NCBI GenBank assembly: GCA_964251675.1 | Contig: CAXUKS010000009.1 | Coordinates: forward strand, 62,001 to 126,000 | Reading direction: 5' to 3' | Length of the DNA stretch: 64,000 bases | Source: JANXMY01 sp964251675 | Lineage (GTDB): Bacteria; Armatimonadota; Armatimonadia; Armatimonadales; Capsulimonadaceae | In this document: positions 23,385-31,522 of the stretch, one piece after another | Position numbering within the stretch: position 1 is the stretch's first letter | Layout: every line of letters begins with the position of its first letter | Program-made: the position numbers and the translations under genes | Notes under the pieces: generated by a model | Database searches by the model: none | Told to the model about the DNA's origin: nothing | The model's input: only the letters and a program-made list of their open reading frames with translations

Positions 23385-24608
23385 TTATTCTATTTCTAGT
23401 TTGGGATGTTCTCCTTTGTCCTCCGTTGCTGTTTCGAGGCCAATAGCCTGTTTGACGGCAGCCACAGCCATTTTGACTGGGGTATTATTGGTTTTCAGTT
23501 TCTCTCCCTCAATGATGTTTCCTTGCCACAAGGGAGCAGTGCGCTTGAAGTCAAGTTGTGCAAGTTTCTGAACCATCTCCTCACGGTCAGATCGATCTGT
23601 CCACATGATAGAATAGCCGACACGACTAATAACTTGTAAGCCTGTTGCCGTCAAGTCCACATACTCGGCACGATGAGAAGGAATGTCAACCTTCTGGCGG
23701 CTGGGATCACCTCCTGATAAAGCAATTTGGTTCCAAACGTCGTTGTACTGAGAGAATGTCTGATAAAACCAAACAATGCCATCTTCGTACATTCTTTTGT
23801 GCTCACTCGTCAGGCGTTCGCTTGCTGATCGGCTCAACTCGTCAGCGGTCACAATCGAATTGCCCAACAGCAACTCTGCCACACAAAACCGCATCTGGTT
23901 GAGCGTAAACAAGTTCAGAGAGGTTTTTCCTATACTTTTGGATGTTTTATCCACTCGTCCTTTGAGTGCTGGGATTTCTTCTGTAACCCTTTTGAGCAGG
24001 CTAAACAGAGGACTGCGCGAGTTGAAAGCTGCAAGCAACGAACTAGGAATGGGCTTGGTCTGAGCGCAATCCGCGAAGTCTTGATGAATTTGATCCATAT
24101 CGTCTTCGATGACCAAATTCACCGCAACTGCGCTCTTCTCCAAGTCAGCCCGACGCTCTACGGCGTCTATTATAGCTGCAATCCGGTGTTGTCCATCTGT
24201 GACATAGAACTGCATACCAGGAGGTAATAACGCAACGACATTCCGAGTTGGTGCTTCTGTCCGTGTCGTAAAGCAACGGAGTTCGTTGCTAACATTCAAT
24301 GTGATAGGAGGTAAGATGAAATCTTCTTCGTTTTGCAAGTAATTACTAATCACTTTGACATGGTCAGGCATCAGAGGGCGGTTACGCCGAATCTGGGGGT
24401 CTTCGCCTTTTTTAACGGAATCTAATCGGACCCTTTCAATCAGAATTCGCAGAGGGAGGCTTGTGGAAATCATGTATCGGTTTGACTGCCGATAAAGGAC
24501 CCCGTTGATTGGGGTACACATAATTGCAGCCCCCTCTTTGAGGGCCTGGTTTTGGGCCTCATCAAAGGTGTCAAGTTCACGAATGTTTGTTTCCGGTAGC
24601 GTAGACAT
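23385..24608 (-). CDS. DGQHR-domain protein (DndB-like)
   Basis: This 407-residue protein has the diagnostic YVTDGQHRIAAIIDAVERR motif near residue 140 and a preceding LPPITLNVSN strand. It belongs to the DGQHR superfamily, a ParB-like fold that includes DndB of phosphorothioate DNA modification systems and many orphan members of defence islands. No dndACDE genes are present, so this is a stand-alone member. The gene and its promoter region are AT-rich, which suggests transfer. AGGAG precedes the ATG. Confidence 0.75.
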   Translation of the reverse strand: MSTLPETNIRELDTFDEAQNQALKEGAAIMCTPINGVLYRQSNRYMISTSLPLRILIERVRLDSVKKGEDPQIRRNRPLMPDHVKVISNYLQNEEDFILPPITLNVSNELRCFTTRTEAPTRNVVALLPPGMQFYVTDGQHRIAAIIDAVERRADLEKSAVAVNLVIEDDMDQIHQDFADCAQTKPIPSSLLAAFNSRSPLFSLLKRVTEEIPALKGRVDKTSKSIGKTSLNLFTLNQMRFCVAELLLGNSIVTADELSRSASERLTSEHKRMYEDGIVWFYQTFSQYNDVWNQIALSGGDPSRQKVDIPSHRAEYVDLTATGLQVISRVGYSIMWTDRSDREEMVQKLAQLDFKRTAPLWQGNIIEGEKLKTNNTPVKMAVAAVKQAIGLETATEDKGEHPKLEIE

Positions 24609-24642
24609 AGTGTTTCTCCTGTTTGGGATTTGATGTGATTAA

Positions 24643-24671
24643 ATTATAACACTATTTAATTCAAAAGTAAA
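24643..24671 (-). promoter_or_regulatory. Promoter of the DGQHR gene
   Basis: On the minus strand TTTACT (24666-24671), a 17-base spacer and a perfect TATAAT (24643-24648) lie about 35 bases before the ATG, in an AT-rich tract. Confidence 0.5.
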
Positions 24672-24758
24672 CGTAAAACGTTCATTTTTGGAAGTTGTTT
24701 TATAAATAAGAACATTTTTATCAGAAGAATTTGCTCGTCAGGCATAGAAAATTAACTG

Positions 24759-24995
24759 ATGAGTATCAAGCCAATCAAATCTGACCCAGACTATGATGCC
24801 ACACTGGAAGAGATCGAGCGCCTTTTTGCTTCGGAGCCGGGCAGCGAGGAAGCCAACCGGCTGAAAGTGCTGACAGTTCTCGCGCAGTACTATCAGCGCA
24901 CGCACTTTCCTGTCGGCCCGCCCGATTTGCGGTCGGCGATTGAGTTTGAATTGGACAGACGCGGCCTGACCTCTCAAGCCTGGTCTGCATCTTGA
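24759..24995 (+). pseudogene. Truncated HigA-like antitoxin (N-terminal part only)
   Basis: The 78-codon frame reads MSIKPIKSDPDYDATLEEIE followed by NRLKVLTVLAQYYQRTHFPV and SAIEFELDRRGL. This is the conserved N-terminal extension of HigA-type antitoxins. The helix-turn-helix that should follow (about residues 70-120) is missing, and the frame ends with unrelated residues. No higB toxin gene is adjacent. I read it as a remnant of a toxin-antitoxin locus at the edge of the AT-rich segment. Confidence 0.6.
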
Positions 24996-25033
24996 AAGCG
25001 CCCATCAAAATTGCCCCGTTGCGTTTGAAGAAA

Positions 25034-25074
25034 GCGCCCGCCAGAGACTCCGCCGTCTCCGGCGGGCGCGTTTT
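25034..25074 (+). terminator. Rho-independent terminator
   Basis: GCGCCCGCC and GGCGGGCGC pair perfectly, extended by five further pairs toward a short loop, and TTTT follows. It stands after the truncated antitoxin and before the HDOD gene. Confidence 0.75.
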
Positions 25075-25233
25075 GCTGTCTGCCGCAACCCCCGTATTCT
25101 TCAATCCTCGTATTCTTCCCGTGAGACCTCTTGGGGCCGATGCCGACAATCGGTGTATCACCGACTTGCTGACCACTGATTGCCCTCTGCCGTCGACGGC
25201 GTAACCATAAGAACCCGAGTAAGAGACCCCACT

Positions 25234-26085
25234 ATGAAGAATGCGTACCTAGAGAGCCTGCTGTCCCGCATTGCCGACGTGCCGACGCTGCCGACGAGCG
25301 TTCTGCGCGTCATGCAGATGATTGAAGACCCATTTTGCTCGTCGTCGGACCTGGCGAAAGTCATTCAGGCGGACCCGGCGATGGCCGCGAAAGTCCTGAA
25401 GCTGGCGAACTCTTCCTATTACGGCTTTCGGCAGAAGATCGGCAATGTCCCGCAGGCGGTCACGCTGCTGGGGTTTGCCACTCTCAAAAACACCCTGCTG
25501 GCTGCTGCCGTCTTTGATATGTTCCGCGTTGCGGGCACGGGCTTTGACCTGAACGCCCTGTGGAAGCATTCGGTCACGACCGCCACGGCGGCCAAGCTGA
25601 TTGCCAAGCGCGTGCGCTATCCGCAGAGCGAGAAGGCGTTCACGGCGGCGCTGCTGCATGATGTCGGCAAGATCATTCTGGCGCGGTTTCTCCCGCAGGC
25701 CCTGTCCGAGATTGTGGACACCGTACTGGGCGAGCAGATGGCGATGTATGACGCCGAAAAGAAGGTGCTGGGGCTGTCGCACCCCGCCCTCGGGGCGTGG
25801 ACTCTGGGCCGCTGGGGCCTGCCGTCGCCGATTGTGGAGGCTGTGGAGTTTCACCACCACCCGACCCGTGCCCAGACCTCATTTGACCTGGCCGCGATTG
25901 TGTACCTCGCCAACATTCTGGCCCACCGCTCCGGCATCGGCAGCGGCGGAGACACGATGATGCGTGAGATGGACCCGATGGTTCTGGAGTATTTCAGCCT
26001 CACCGAATCCGATATGCGCGACCTCGGCGAGAGTTTAGCCTTCAAGCGGCTGGAAATCGAGTCGTATGCCGCCTCGGCGGCGTAA
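25234..26085 (+). CDS. HDOD-domain signalling protein
   Basis: The 283-residue protein from ATG 25234 (MKNAYLESLLSRIADVPTLP) is a single HDOD domain. It has SVLRVMQMIEDP, AAKVLKLANSSYYG, VTLLGFATLKNTLLAAA, and an HD-type stretch LLHDVGKIILARF with further HPALGAWTLGRWGLP and EFHHHP segments. HDOD proteins are regulatory relatives of HD phosphohydrolases, often tied to chemotaxis, c-di-GMP or stress signalling. The HD pair is retained here, so weak enzymatic activity is conceivable. A TTG 54 bases upstream would add residues without domain support. Confidence 0.85.
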   Translation: MKNAYLESLLSRIADVPTLPTSVLRVMQMIEDPFCSSSDLAKVIQADPAMAAKVLKLANSSYYGFRQKIGNVPQAVTLLGFATLKNTLLAAAVFDMFRVAGTGFDLNALWKHSVTTATAAKLIAKRVRYPQSEKAFTAALLHDVGKIILARFLPQALSEIVDTVLGEQMAMYDAEKKVLGLSHPALGAWTLGRWGLPSPIVEAVEFHHHPTRAQTSFDLAAIVYLANILAHRSGIGSGGDTMMREMDPMVLEYFSLTESDMRDLGESLAFKRLEIESYAASAA

Positions 26086-26106
26086 TCGAGGTGTTTCCAG
26101 CCCATT

Positions 26107-26237
26107 TGGAGACCTACCACCTTGTTCCTTCGTCACAGGGTCCTCCCTCAAGGGAGGATCAAGATAATCCCGGAGGGCAGGGACAAGCCCTGCTCCTACA
26201 GGTTTGGCCCTGTAGAGAACAAGATGGTAGGTCTCCA
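26107..26237. repeat. Intergenic inverted-repeat element 1
   Basis: Arms at 26107-26127 and 26217-26237 are complementary over 21 bases with one mismatch (C/T at the thirteenth base from the outer end). The interior holds two smaller hairpins, one with CCTCCCT...AGGGAGG and one with GGGCAGGG...CCCTGCTC. The gene-free stretch 26086-26262 contains nothing else. Confidence 0.8.
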
Positions 26238-26262
26238 GCTCTTCAAGTCCCCGTAACTCCCT

Positions 26263-28332
26263 ATGCAAGACCTCACCTCCACCATCCCGGAACCTACCCT
26301 CTACCGACTGGGCAAAAGAAGCCCCTTCTGGGCGGCGCTGACACCCACTCAGGGCGGCCTGCGACCAGGCTGGTGGCTGGGCATCGCGGCTCGTGGGCGC
26401 GGCGGCAAGCTGCTGGCCCCGCTGGTGGACACCGGCGGGCAGCGGGTGCTGGCAAGTGTCACCGTGAAAGGCGAAGTTTACGCGCTGCCAATAGACTGGC
26501 ACGAGGCGCGGCGCGGCGGGGGGCTGACCCTGGGCGGGACGCGCAAATTAGGTAGAGAGGGGGAGGTCTTAGGCTGGGAAATGCGCTGGGTGCCCCTGCC
26601 GGGCGAAGAGGGGGCGTTCACCGTGGAAATGCGCCTGCGGGCGACGCCAAAGCGCACGGGAACACTGCACATTCACCTGCGGACGCCGCTGTTTCAGCCC
26701 GAAGGCTGGCAAAGCGGAGCCGCCCAGCTCAGCGGGCAGCGGGCGGCGTGCCTGTGGTCGGCCCATCACGGGCATTTTCTAAGCGCGGCGGCGGAAGTGG
26801 CCGTCGAAGAGTCGGAAAAGGGCGGGCTGATGCTGGACTGGCCTGCGTTTGCCTTCGGCGGCGGCAAATTAGTCAAGTTCTCCGTGCGCTTCGGCGCGGC
26901 GGGGACTCTGGCTGAAGCCCGTGCCGCCACGGTCACGCAGCACGCGGCGCTTTTCGCCGACACGCAGCACCCGCTGGCTGCCGTGACGCGGCTGGACCCG
27001 GCAGAGACCGCCGCCCGGCTGACCGCCCCCGAGGCTTACGCCGTGCAGGGCACGGAGCGGATTTATTTGAAGCCGCCGGGGGACGGCGAAGACGGCAGCT
27101 TTTATGCAGGTCTGCCGCACGACCCGGCCGGGGCGCTGGCGGCGTTTCATCAGTGGAACCGCCTGCACCCCGCCGACGGTGTGGAAACCCTGGTGCGCTA
27201 CGGCACACGCGGCCTGTGCGCGGACTTTCAGGTGATGGGCCGGGACTCCGGCCCGGAGCCGAACAAAGGGGCCTTCTGGGACAAGATGACGTTTGGGGTG
27301 GGGACCGACGCCCACGACGGCCCGACCCACGGCATTGCCTCCAATGCCCGCCTGGCCCGGCATCTGTTCATGCTGGCCGAAGCCACCGGCGACCCGCTGG
27401 CCTGGCAGTCCGGTCTGAATATCGGGCAGTGGCTTTTGCTGAAGCAGAACGAAGCGGGCTTCTACGACGGCGCTCGGGTCCACGCCACACGCGGCCTGTC
27501 CACCGACGGCCGGGTCATCCCGCAGCCCTGCGCTCTGGACGGGGCCGAGGCGATCCAGGCGTTTATTGCTGCCTACCACGCCACGAAAAGCGAGGTCTGG
27601 ATACGGGCCGCCAACCGCGTCGCCCACGCGCTGTTAGAAAGCCGGGGCCGCGACTTTGACTGCCTCGCGCCGTCTCAGATCGCCTCGGTCATCCTGTCCT
27701 TGATAGCTTTAGATTCCGAGTCCCCGCAGCCGCGCCTGCGGATGGCCCTGCACGAATGGGGAAGCTGGCTCCGCGCCCTGCCGCTGTCCGCTGATCTGCC
27801 TTCGCTGAACGCGGACGGCCTCCACGCGGGTCTGTATGAGTGCGCCGAAGCGGGCCTGAGCCTCTGGGCCTTGACCCGCGACTTCGCGTACCTGCGCCAT
27901 GCGTTTGCCGCGCTGGATTTGGTCCCCAAAGCCTCCCGCGAACGCTCCTGGCGGGCCATCGCGCTCCATCAATCCGCGCTTTTGTCCCTGGCCGCCCTGC
28001 TGCCCGAGGCCAAAGTCAACTTCGCCGCCCCGTCCGTCACGCTGGACTGGCGCGTCTTCGCTCCCGACCCCGCCGCCGCGCCGTCTTTGACCGTTTCGCC
28101 TGTCAACGACCCTGCCTGGGCCGACTGGCTGCCGCTCGTCTGCCGCGCCACCGACCAGCTTCTCCTGCTCGTCCTCGCCCCGCCCGGCGTCCCTGCCGTC
28201 ACCGTCACCAAGAGCGGTCGGCAGCCCCTCCTGTGCGACCTCCGCACAGGCCGCATTGACGCCGAAGCGCCGCTTGGTTTGATCGGCAAAGAGAAATGGG
28301 GCCGTGCGGGCCTGTTTGTCGTGGACCCGTGA
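26263..28332 (+). CDS. Large uncharacterised protein with helical (alpha/alpha toroid-like) C-terminal half
   Basis: This 689-residue protein begins MQDLTSTIPEPTLYRLGKRS. The first 270 residues are beta-rich (LLAPLVDTGGQRVLASVTVK, and so on). The second half (about 300-560) has repeated helical pairs such as NARLARHLFMLAEATGDPLA, AAYHATKSEVWIRAANRVAH and YECAEAGLSLWALTRDFAYL. This suggests an alpha/alpha-toroid like that of glycosidases and lyases. No signal peptide is evident. Candidate acidic catalytic residues exist (FWDKMTFGVGTDAHDGPTHG), but a family cannot be named. Confidence 0.6.
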   Translation: MQDLTSTIPEPTLYRLGKRSPFWAALTPTQGGLRPGWWLGIAARGRGGKLLAPLVDTGGQRVLASVTVKGEVYALPIDWHEARRGGGLTLGGTRKLGREGEVLGWEMRWVPLPGEEGAFTVEMRLRATPKRTGTLHIHLRTPLFQPEGWQSGAAQLSGQRAACLWSAHHGHFLSAAAEVAVEESEKGGLMLDWPAFAFGGGKLVKFSVRFGAAGTLAEARAATVTQHAALFADTQHPLAAVTRLDPAETAARLTAPEAYAVQGTERIYLKPPGDGEDGSFYAGLPHDPAGALAAFHQWNRLHPADGVETLVRYGTRGLCADFQVMGRDSGPEPNKGAFWDKMTFGVGTDAHDGPTHGIASNARLARHLFMLAEATGDPLAWQSGLNIGQWLLLKQNEAGFYDGARVHATRGLSTDGRVIPQPCALDGAEAIQAFIAAYHATKSEVWIRAANRVAHALLESRGRDFDCLAPSQIASVILSLIALDSESPQPRLRMALHEWGSWLRALPLSADLPSLNADGLHAGLYECAEAGLSLWALTRDFAYLRHAFAALDLVPKASRERSWRAIALHQSALLSLAALLPEAKVNFAAPSVTLDWRVFAPDPAAAPSLTVSPVNDPAWADWLPLVCRATDQLLLLVLAPPGVPAVTVTKSGRQPLLCDLRTGRIDAEAPLGLIGKEKWGRAGLFVVDP

Positions 28333-28368
28333 GGGTAGGCATTGCGGCAGAGTTCGAGCAGAGCAGTG

Positions 28369-28499
28369 TTCGAGGGGTTGAAAACCCCTCGCTCGGTGAG
28401 GCGTCCTTCGGACGGAGGAGATTAGCAGATTGGAATGGCTGGCTTTTCTCTTCTACCCGGAGGGTGCTTCTCCTAGCGAGGGGTTTTCAACCCCTCGAA
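28369..28499. repeat. Intergenic inverted-repeat element 2
   Basis: Two 25-base arms (28369-28393 and 28475-28499) are perfectly complementary. Each arm alone also folds: CGAGGGGTT then GA then AAACCCCTCG. The interior contains GTCCTTCGGAC and a CCCGGAGGGTG motif also seen in elements 3 and 4. The 28333-28567 gap holds this element and the next gene's promoter. Confidence 0.85.
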
Positions 28500-28515
28500 T
28501 TCTGGCCGCATCCCC

Positions 28516-28545
28516 TTGACAAACCCTGTGCCCACAAGCGATAAT
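28516..28545 (+). promoter_or_regulatory. Promoter of the RBBP9-like hydrolase gene
   Basis: Perfect TTGACA (28516-28521), an 18-base spacer and GATAAT (28540-28545) stand 22 bases before the ATG at 28568. An AGGAGA ribosome site is at 28554-28559. Confidence 0.75.
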
Positions 28546-28567
28546 CCGTCCACAGGAGAATCGCACC

Positions 28568-29188
28568 ATGTCTGATGTCACTTTAATTTTGCACGGGTGG
28601 GGCGGCAACAAGCCGGAACACTGGCAGGAGCATCTGTTTCGGAGGCTGACCGAGGCGGGCGCGGATGTCCGCTACCCCAAGATGCCGGACCCGATGGCTC
28701 CCAGTCCCAATGCCTGGATGGGGGCGCTCCATCAGGCCCTGAGCGAAATTTCTGCCGACGCCACGCTGACCGTGCTGGCGCATTCGCTGGGCGCGATTAA
28801 CTGGATGCACCATGCGGCGATGGCGATGGACGTCGGCTTCAATCGCGCTGGCCCCCGCGCCGACCGGGTGCTGCTGGTGGCTCCGCCCTATGTCATCCGT
28901 GAAATCCCGCCCCTGGATGCCCCGCCCGGAGCCGCTGACTTCTTTCCGCCGCCCCTGTCCCCGGCGGGCATCACTGCCCTGTCTAACCAGACAATTCTAG
29001 TTGCTGCGGACACAGACGACTACGCGACGTTTGATCAATCTTCGGCCTATGCCGCCGGGCTGGGCATCGATATTCAGAAGCTGCCCGGTGGCGGGCACAT
29101 CTCCCCGTACTATGGCTACGGCGAATGGCCCTGGGTGCTGGACTGGACCCTGCGCCGCGCCGACCTGCCGCCGCTGCCAAATAAGTGA
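28568..29188 (+). CDS. RBBP9/YdeN-family alpha/beta hydrolase
   Basis: This 206-residue serine hydrolase starts MSDVTLILHGWGGNKPEHWQ, the typical RBBP9 (DUF1234/YdeN) opening. The nucleophile elbow is LAHSLGAINW (Ser about 76), the acid lies in VAADTDDYATF, and the histidine in LPGGGHISPYYGYGEWPWVL. The family contains small cytosolic hydrolases of unknown substrate. It is monocistronic, with its own promoter, bounded by two inverted-repeat elements. Confidence 0.85.
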   Translation: MSDVTLILHGWGGNKPEHWQEHLFRRLTEAGADVRYPKMPDPMAPSPNAWMGALHQALSEISADATLTVLAHSLGAINWMHHAAMAMDVGFNRAGPRADRVLLVAPPYVIREIPPLDAPPGAADFFPPPLSPAGITALSNQTILVAADTDDYATFDQSSAYAAGLGIDIQKLPGGGHISPYYGYGEWPWVLDWTLRRADLPPLPNK

Positions 29189-29204
29189 TGAGCGAACAGC
29201 GAGA

Positions 29205-29328
29205 GCCGGGGGTGTAGAAACCCCCGGCAAAGAAATGTCCTTCGGACAAGGATAGCAAAATTCAAAGAAGCCAGTCTTCATTCTCACCCGAAGGGTGTTT
29301 CCCTGCCGGGGGTTTCTACACCCCCGGC
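29205..29328. repeat. Intergenic inverted-repeat element 3
   Basis: Arms 29205-29229 and 29304-29328 (GCCGGGGGTGTAGAAAC... and its reverse complement) are perfect 25-base complements, and each is itself a hairpin. The interior has TGTCCTTCGGACA and CACCCGAAGGGTG hairpins. The same interior in inverted orientation occurs in element 4. Confidence 0.88.
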
Positions 29329-29389
29329 GGCGTACCCGAAAAATTACTTGGGAATAGTGGCTTCCTTGTGGAACAATGCCTGCGACTGG

Positions 29390-29410
29390 AAAACGCGCCT
29401 TGCGCGTTTT
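29390..29410 (+). terminator. Short hairpin with T tract
   Basis: AAAACGCGC and GCGCGTTTT form a perfect 9-bp stem with a three-base loop, followed by another T. It lies only 32 bases before the TTG start of the lipoprotein gene, so it may act as an attenuator or as the end of upstream transcription. Confidence 0.5.
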
Positions 29411-29442
29411 TAGTCCAGCACTACCCAACGGGAGGCTCTTCT

Positions 29443-30102
29443 TTGTTCCCTTCTTTCTTTCGCATCCTGACCCCTCTGTTGGCCGCGCCGCTTCTGCTGG
29501 CCGGATGCAGCGGCGTCGTCAAAAATCTCAACTCTACCCAGGTCAAAGCCCCCACTATCACTGTGGACAATGCCCTCGGCCTCAGCGGGCAGACCGTTAC
29601 CAAAGTCCCCGCCACCGGGACGACGCCTGCCGTGCAGACCTACCCGTTCCCGAACCAGCAGCCCATCAATCAGGCCGATGTGCAGAGCGCGACGCTGGCT
29701 CTGACGCTGGACCCGGCAGTCATCGTCGCCGCGCCCGCTGGCACGACGCTTCCTGCCACGTTTACGCTTTCCTCCCTGTCGGTGACACCGCAGGCGAATA
29801 AACTGGGCACGGGTGGAGCTATCACTGGCACAGTCACCCTCACGCCGCTCACACTCGCTGCCCCGATCACGTTCACCCAGACTGCTTCTGGCACCTACAC
29901 CGCTTCCGCACCCGTCGCGCTGTCTCAGGCCACACCGACGGCGGGGGCAGATGTGCAAACGCTGGTCGGCTTGATTACATCCGGCGCGGACAGCAACCAG
30001 GCGGTGCTGACCATCAGCGCGGCGAGTGCCGGCCTGCCGGGTGGCAGCACGCTGGATTTCACCGTCGGCAGCAGCCAGATTGTCGTCCGCACGGGCAGCT
30101 AA
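29443..30102 (+). CDS. Secreted lipoprotein, beta-rich, hypothetical
   Basis: From the TTG at 29443 (GGGAGG seven bases upstream) the protein reads LFPSFFRILTPLLAAPLLLAGCSG as a type II signal peptide with lipobox LAGC. It would be lipid-anchored. The mature part of about 195 residues is Thr/Ala/Pro-rich with beta-strand patterns (ATLALTLDPAVIVAAP, GGAITGTVTLTPLTLAAPIT), resembling structural surface proteins. It precedes an outer-membrane TraF-like gene by 37 bases and may be co-transcribed with it. Confidence 0.75.
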   Translation: MFPSFFRILTPLLAAPLLLAGCSGVVKNLNSTQVKAPTITVDNALGLSGQTVTKVPATGTTPAVQTYPFPNQQPINQADVQSATLALTLDPAVIVAAPAGTTLPATFTLSSLSVTPQANKLGTGGAITGTVTLTPLTLAAPITFTQTASGTYTASAPVALSQATPTAGADVQTLVGLITSGADSNQAVLTISAASAGLPGGSTLDFTVGSSQIVVRTGS

Positions 30103-30139
30103 CAGCCTCCCTCTTTTCCAAGAAAGCACTGTACTTCCT

Positions 30140-31423
30140 ATGACTCCTCGCTCTCTTTTTTCGCTGGGCCTGGCCGCCTTCGCTGCTGCCGCGCTGACAC
30201 CCGCCGCGCAGGCGCAGACGCCTGTGCCTGCCCCGATTGCGCCGTCGTCTTTGGACCGCACGCAGTTCCGGTCCAATGCGCGGGCGCTCGGCATGGGCGG
30301 CACGGACTTGATCATGTTTGACGATTCTTCCGGGGCCGCGTTTAACCCGGCGTCGCTGGCCTATTCCGGCAAATTCAATGAAGCCAACACCGCCGTCGGG
30401 CGCACCAACAACGTCCATGTGGATAAAATCAACGACCTGTCACGCGGCCTCAAAGACCTCGGCAACCAGTTCAATGACAGCAGCAGCTCCCTGGCAGGTG
30501 TCCGGGATGCCTTCCAGAAAATCTACAATTTTGCCACCGATGCCGGGGCCAATGAAAGCGGCTCCCCGGCGTCGCTCAGCGCCAATCTGGCCCCTCTGGT
30601 CGGCCTCGGGTTCGCCGTCGGCGACGGCAAAAAGAACCGCCCGGATGTCCACGTCGGCATCGTCGGCTTCGGCAGCCTGACCGCCAAAGCGGAACTCAAA
30701 GCGTACAGTCAGGCCACGCTGGGGACCAACTTCCCCGGCCTCGGCAGTCCGTCGGGAGCCGAAACAGCGGCCTACGGCGTTCTGGGGCTGACCAGCATCG
30801 CGGTTCCCATCGCCATCCGCACGCCAGCGGGCGCGTTCGGCATTTCGCCGCGCTACGTGCAGGCGTCGTATGCCGGGGCAGCCTTCATGGCCGATGAGAC
30901 TTCCACGCTGAACGGCTTTGAGAGCGCGGGCGTCCCCAACGGCGACATTGCGGGCGCGACCTACCGGGAAGTGCATCAGTCCAAGTTCGACATCGACGCC
31001 GGGTACATCTCGCCGGTGGACCCCGTCACCCACATTCGTGGGGCCATCGCCATTCACAACTTGTTATCGCCGACGTTTCACCTGCCCCGGCAGATCAACA
31101 GCAGCCTCGGCGCCCTGCCGCCCGGCGGCGACTTTTCGTTTAGCATGAAGCCGCAGATCGACCTCGGAGGCCGCAAAGACGACGGCCAGATCACCTACGC
31201 CGCCGAGCTGCACAACATCGGCAATGTCAACGGCGGCAAGCGCACCGTGCATCTGGGCGTCGATTACGCCGTCTCCCGCGCTTTTAGCCTGCGCGGCGGC
31301 TACGACCGCTCCCGCTTCGTCGCGGGCGTTGGCTTCGCCTTCGGCGGCACGCGCCTGGATCTTGCCACCAGCACAAACCCGCAGGAAGAAGTCGCCCTGA
31401 GCCTGACCTTCGGCGGTCGCTAA
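30140..31423 (+). CDS. Outer-membrane protein, TraF/FadL-like
   Basis: This 427-residue protein has a cleavable signal peptide (MTPRSLFSLGLAAFAAAALT ending AQAQ). The mature start FRSNARALGMGGTDLIMFDD followed by AAFNPASLAY is typical of TraF_2 / FadL-like outer-membrane barrels (A-x-G-M-G-G-x then a NPA motif). The remainder is rich in alternating glycine and aromatic strands and ends ALSLTFGGR. It supports a diderm envelope. Function in transport or as a porin is inferred only. Confidence 0.75.
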   Translation: MTPRSLFSLGLAAFAAAALTPAAQAQTPVPAPIAPSSLDRTQFRSNARALGMGGTDLIMFDDSSGAAFNPASLAYSGKFNEANTAVGRTNNVHVDKINDLSRGLKDLGNQFNDSSSSLAGVRDAFQKIYNFATDAGANESGSPASLSANLAPLVGLGFAVGDGKKNRPDVHVGIVGFGSLTAKAELKAYSQATLGTNFPGLGSPSGAETAAYGVLGLTSIAVPIAIRTPAGAFGISPRYVQASYAGAAFMADETSTLNGFESAGVPNGDIAGATYREVHQSKFDIDAGYISPVDPVTHIRGAIAIHNLLSPTFHLPRQINSSLGALPPGGDFSFSMKPQIDLGGRKDDGQITYAAELHNIGNVNGGKRTVHLGVDYAVSRAFSLRGGYDRSRFVAGVGFAFGGTRLDLATSTNPQEEVALSLTFGGR

Positions 31424-31453
31424 CGATTTCCGTTCGCTCCCTCTGAATCTCAC

Positions 31454-31482
31454 AAGGCCGCAAGAGGTTCTCTTGCGGCCTT
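31454..31482. terminator. Hairpin after the outer-membrane protein gene
   Basis: AAGGCCGCAAGA and TCTTGCGGCCTT form a perfect 12-bp stem. It lacks a strong T tract. Confidence 0.55.
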
Positions 31483-31522
31483 GCGGCTTGACATCCCGCC
31501 TGCCTGCCTCCATAATGTCAGT

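Noticed and set aside
24992..25204. A 70-codon plus-strand frame before the HDOD gene
   Set aside because: It runs through a clear terminator hairpin and has no recognisable protein character.
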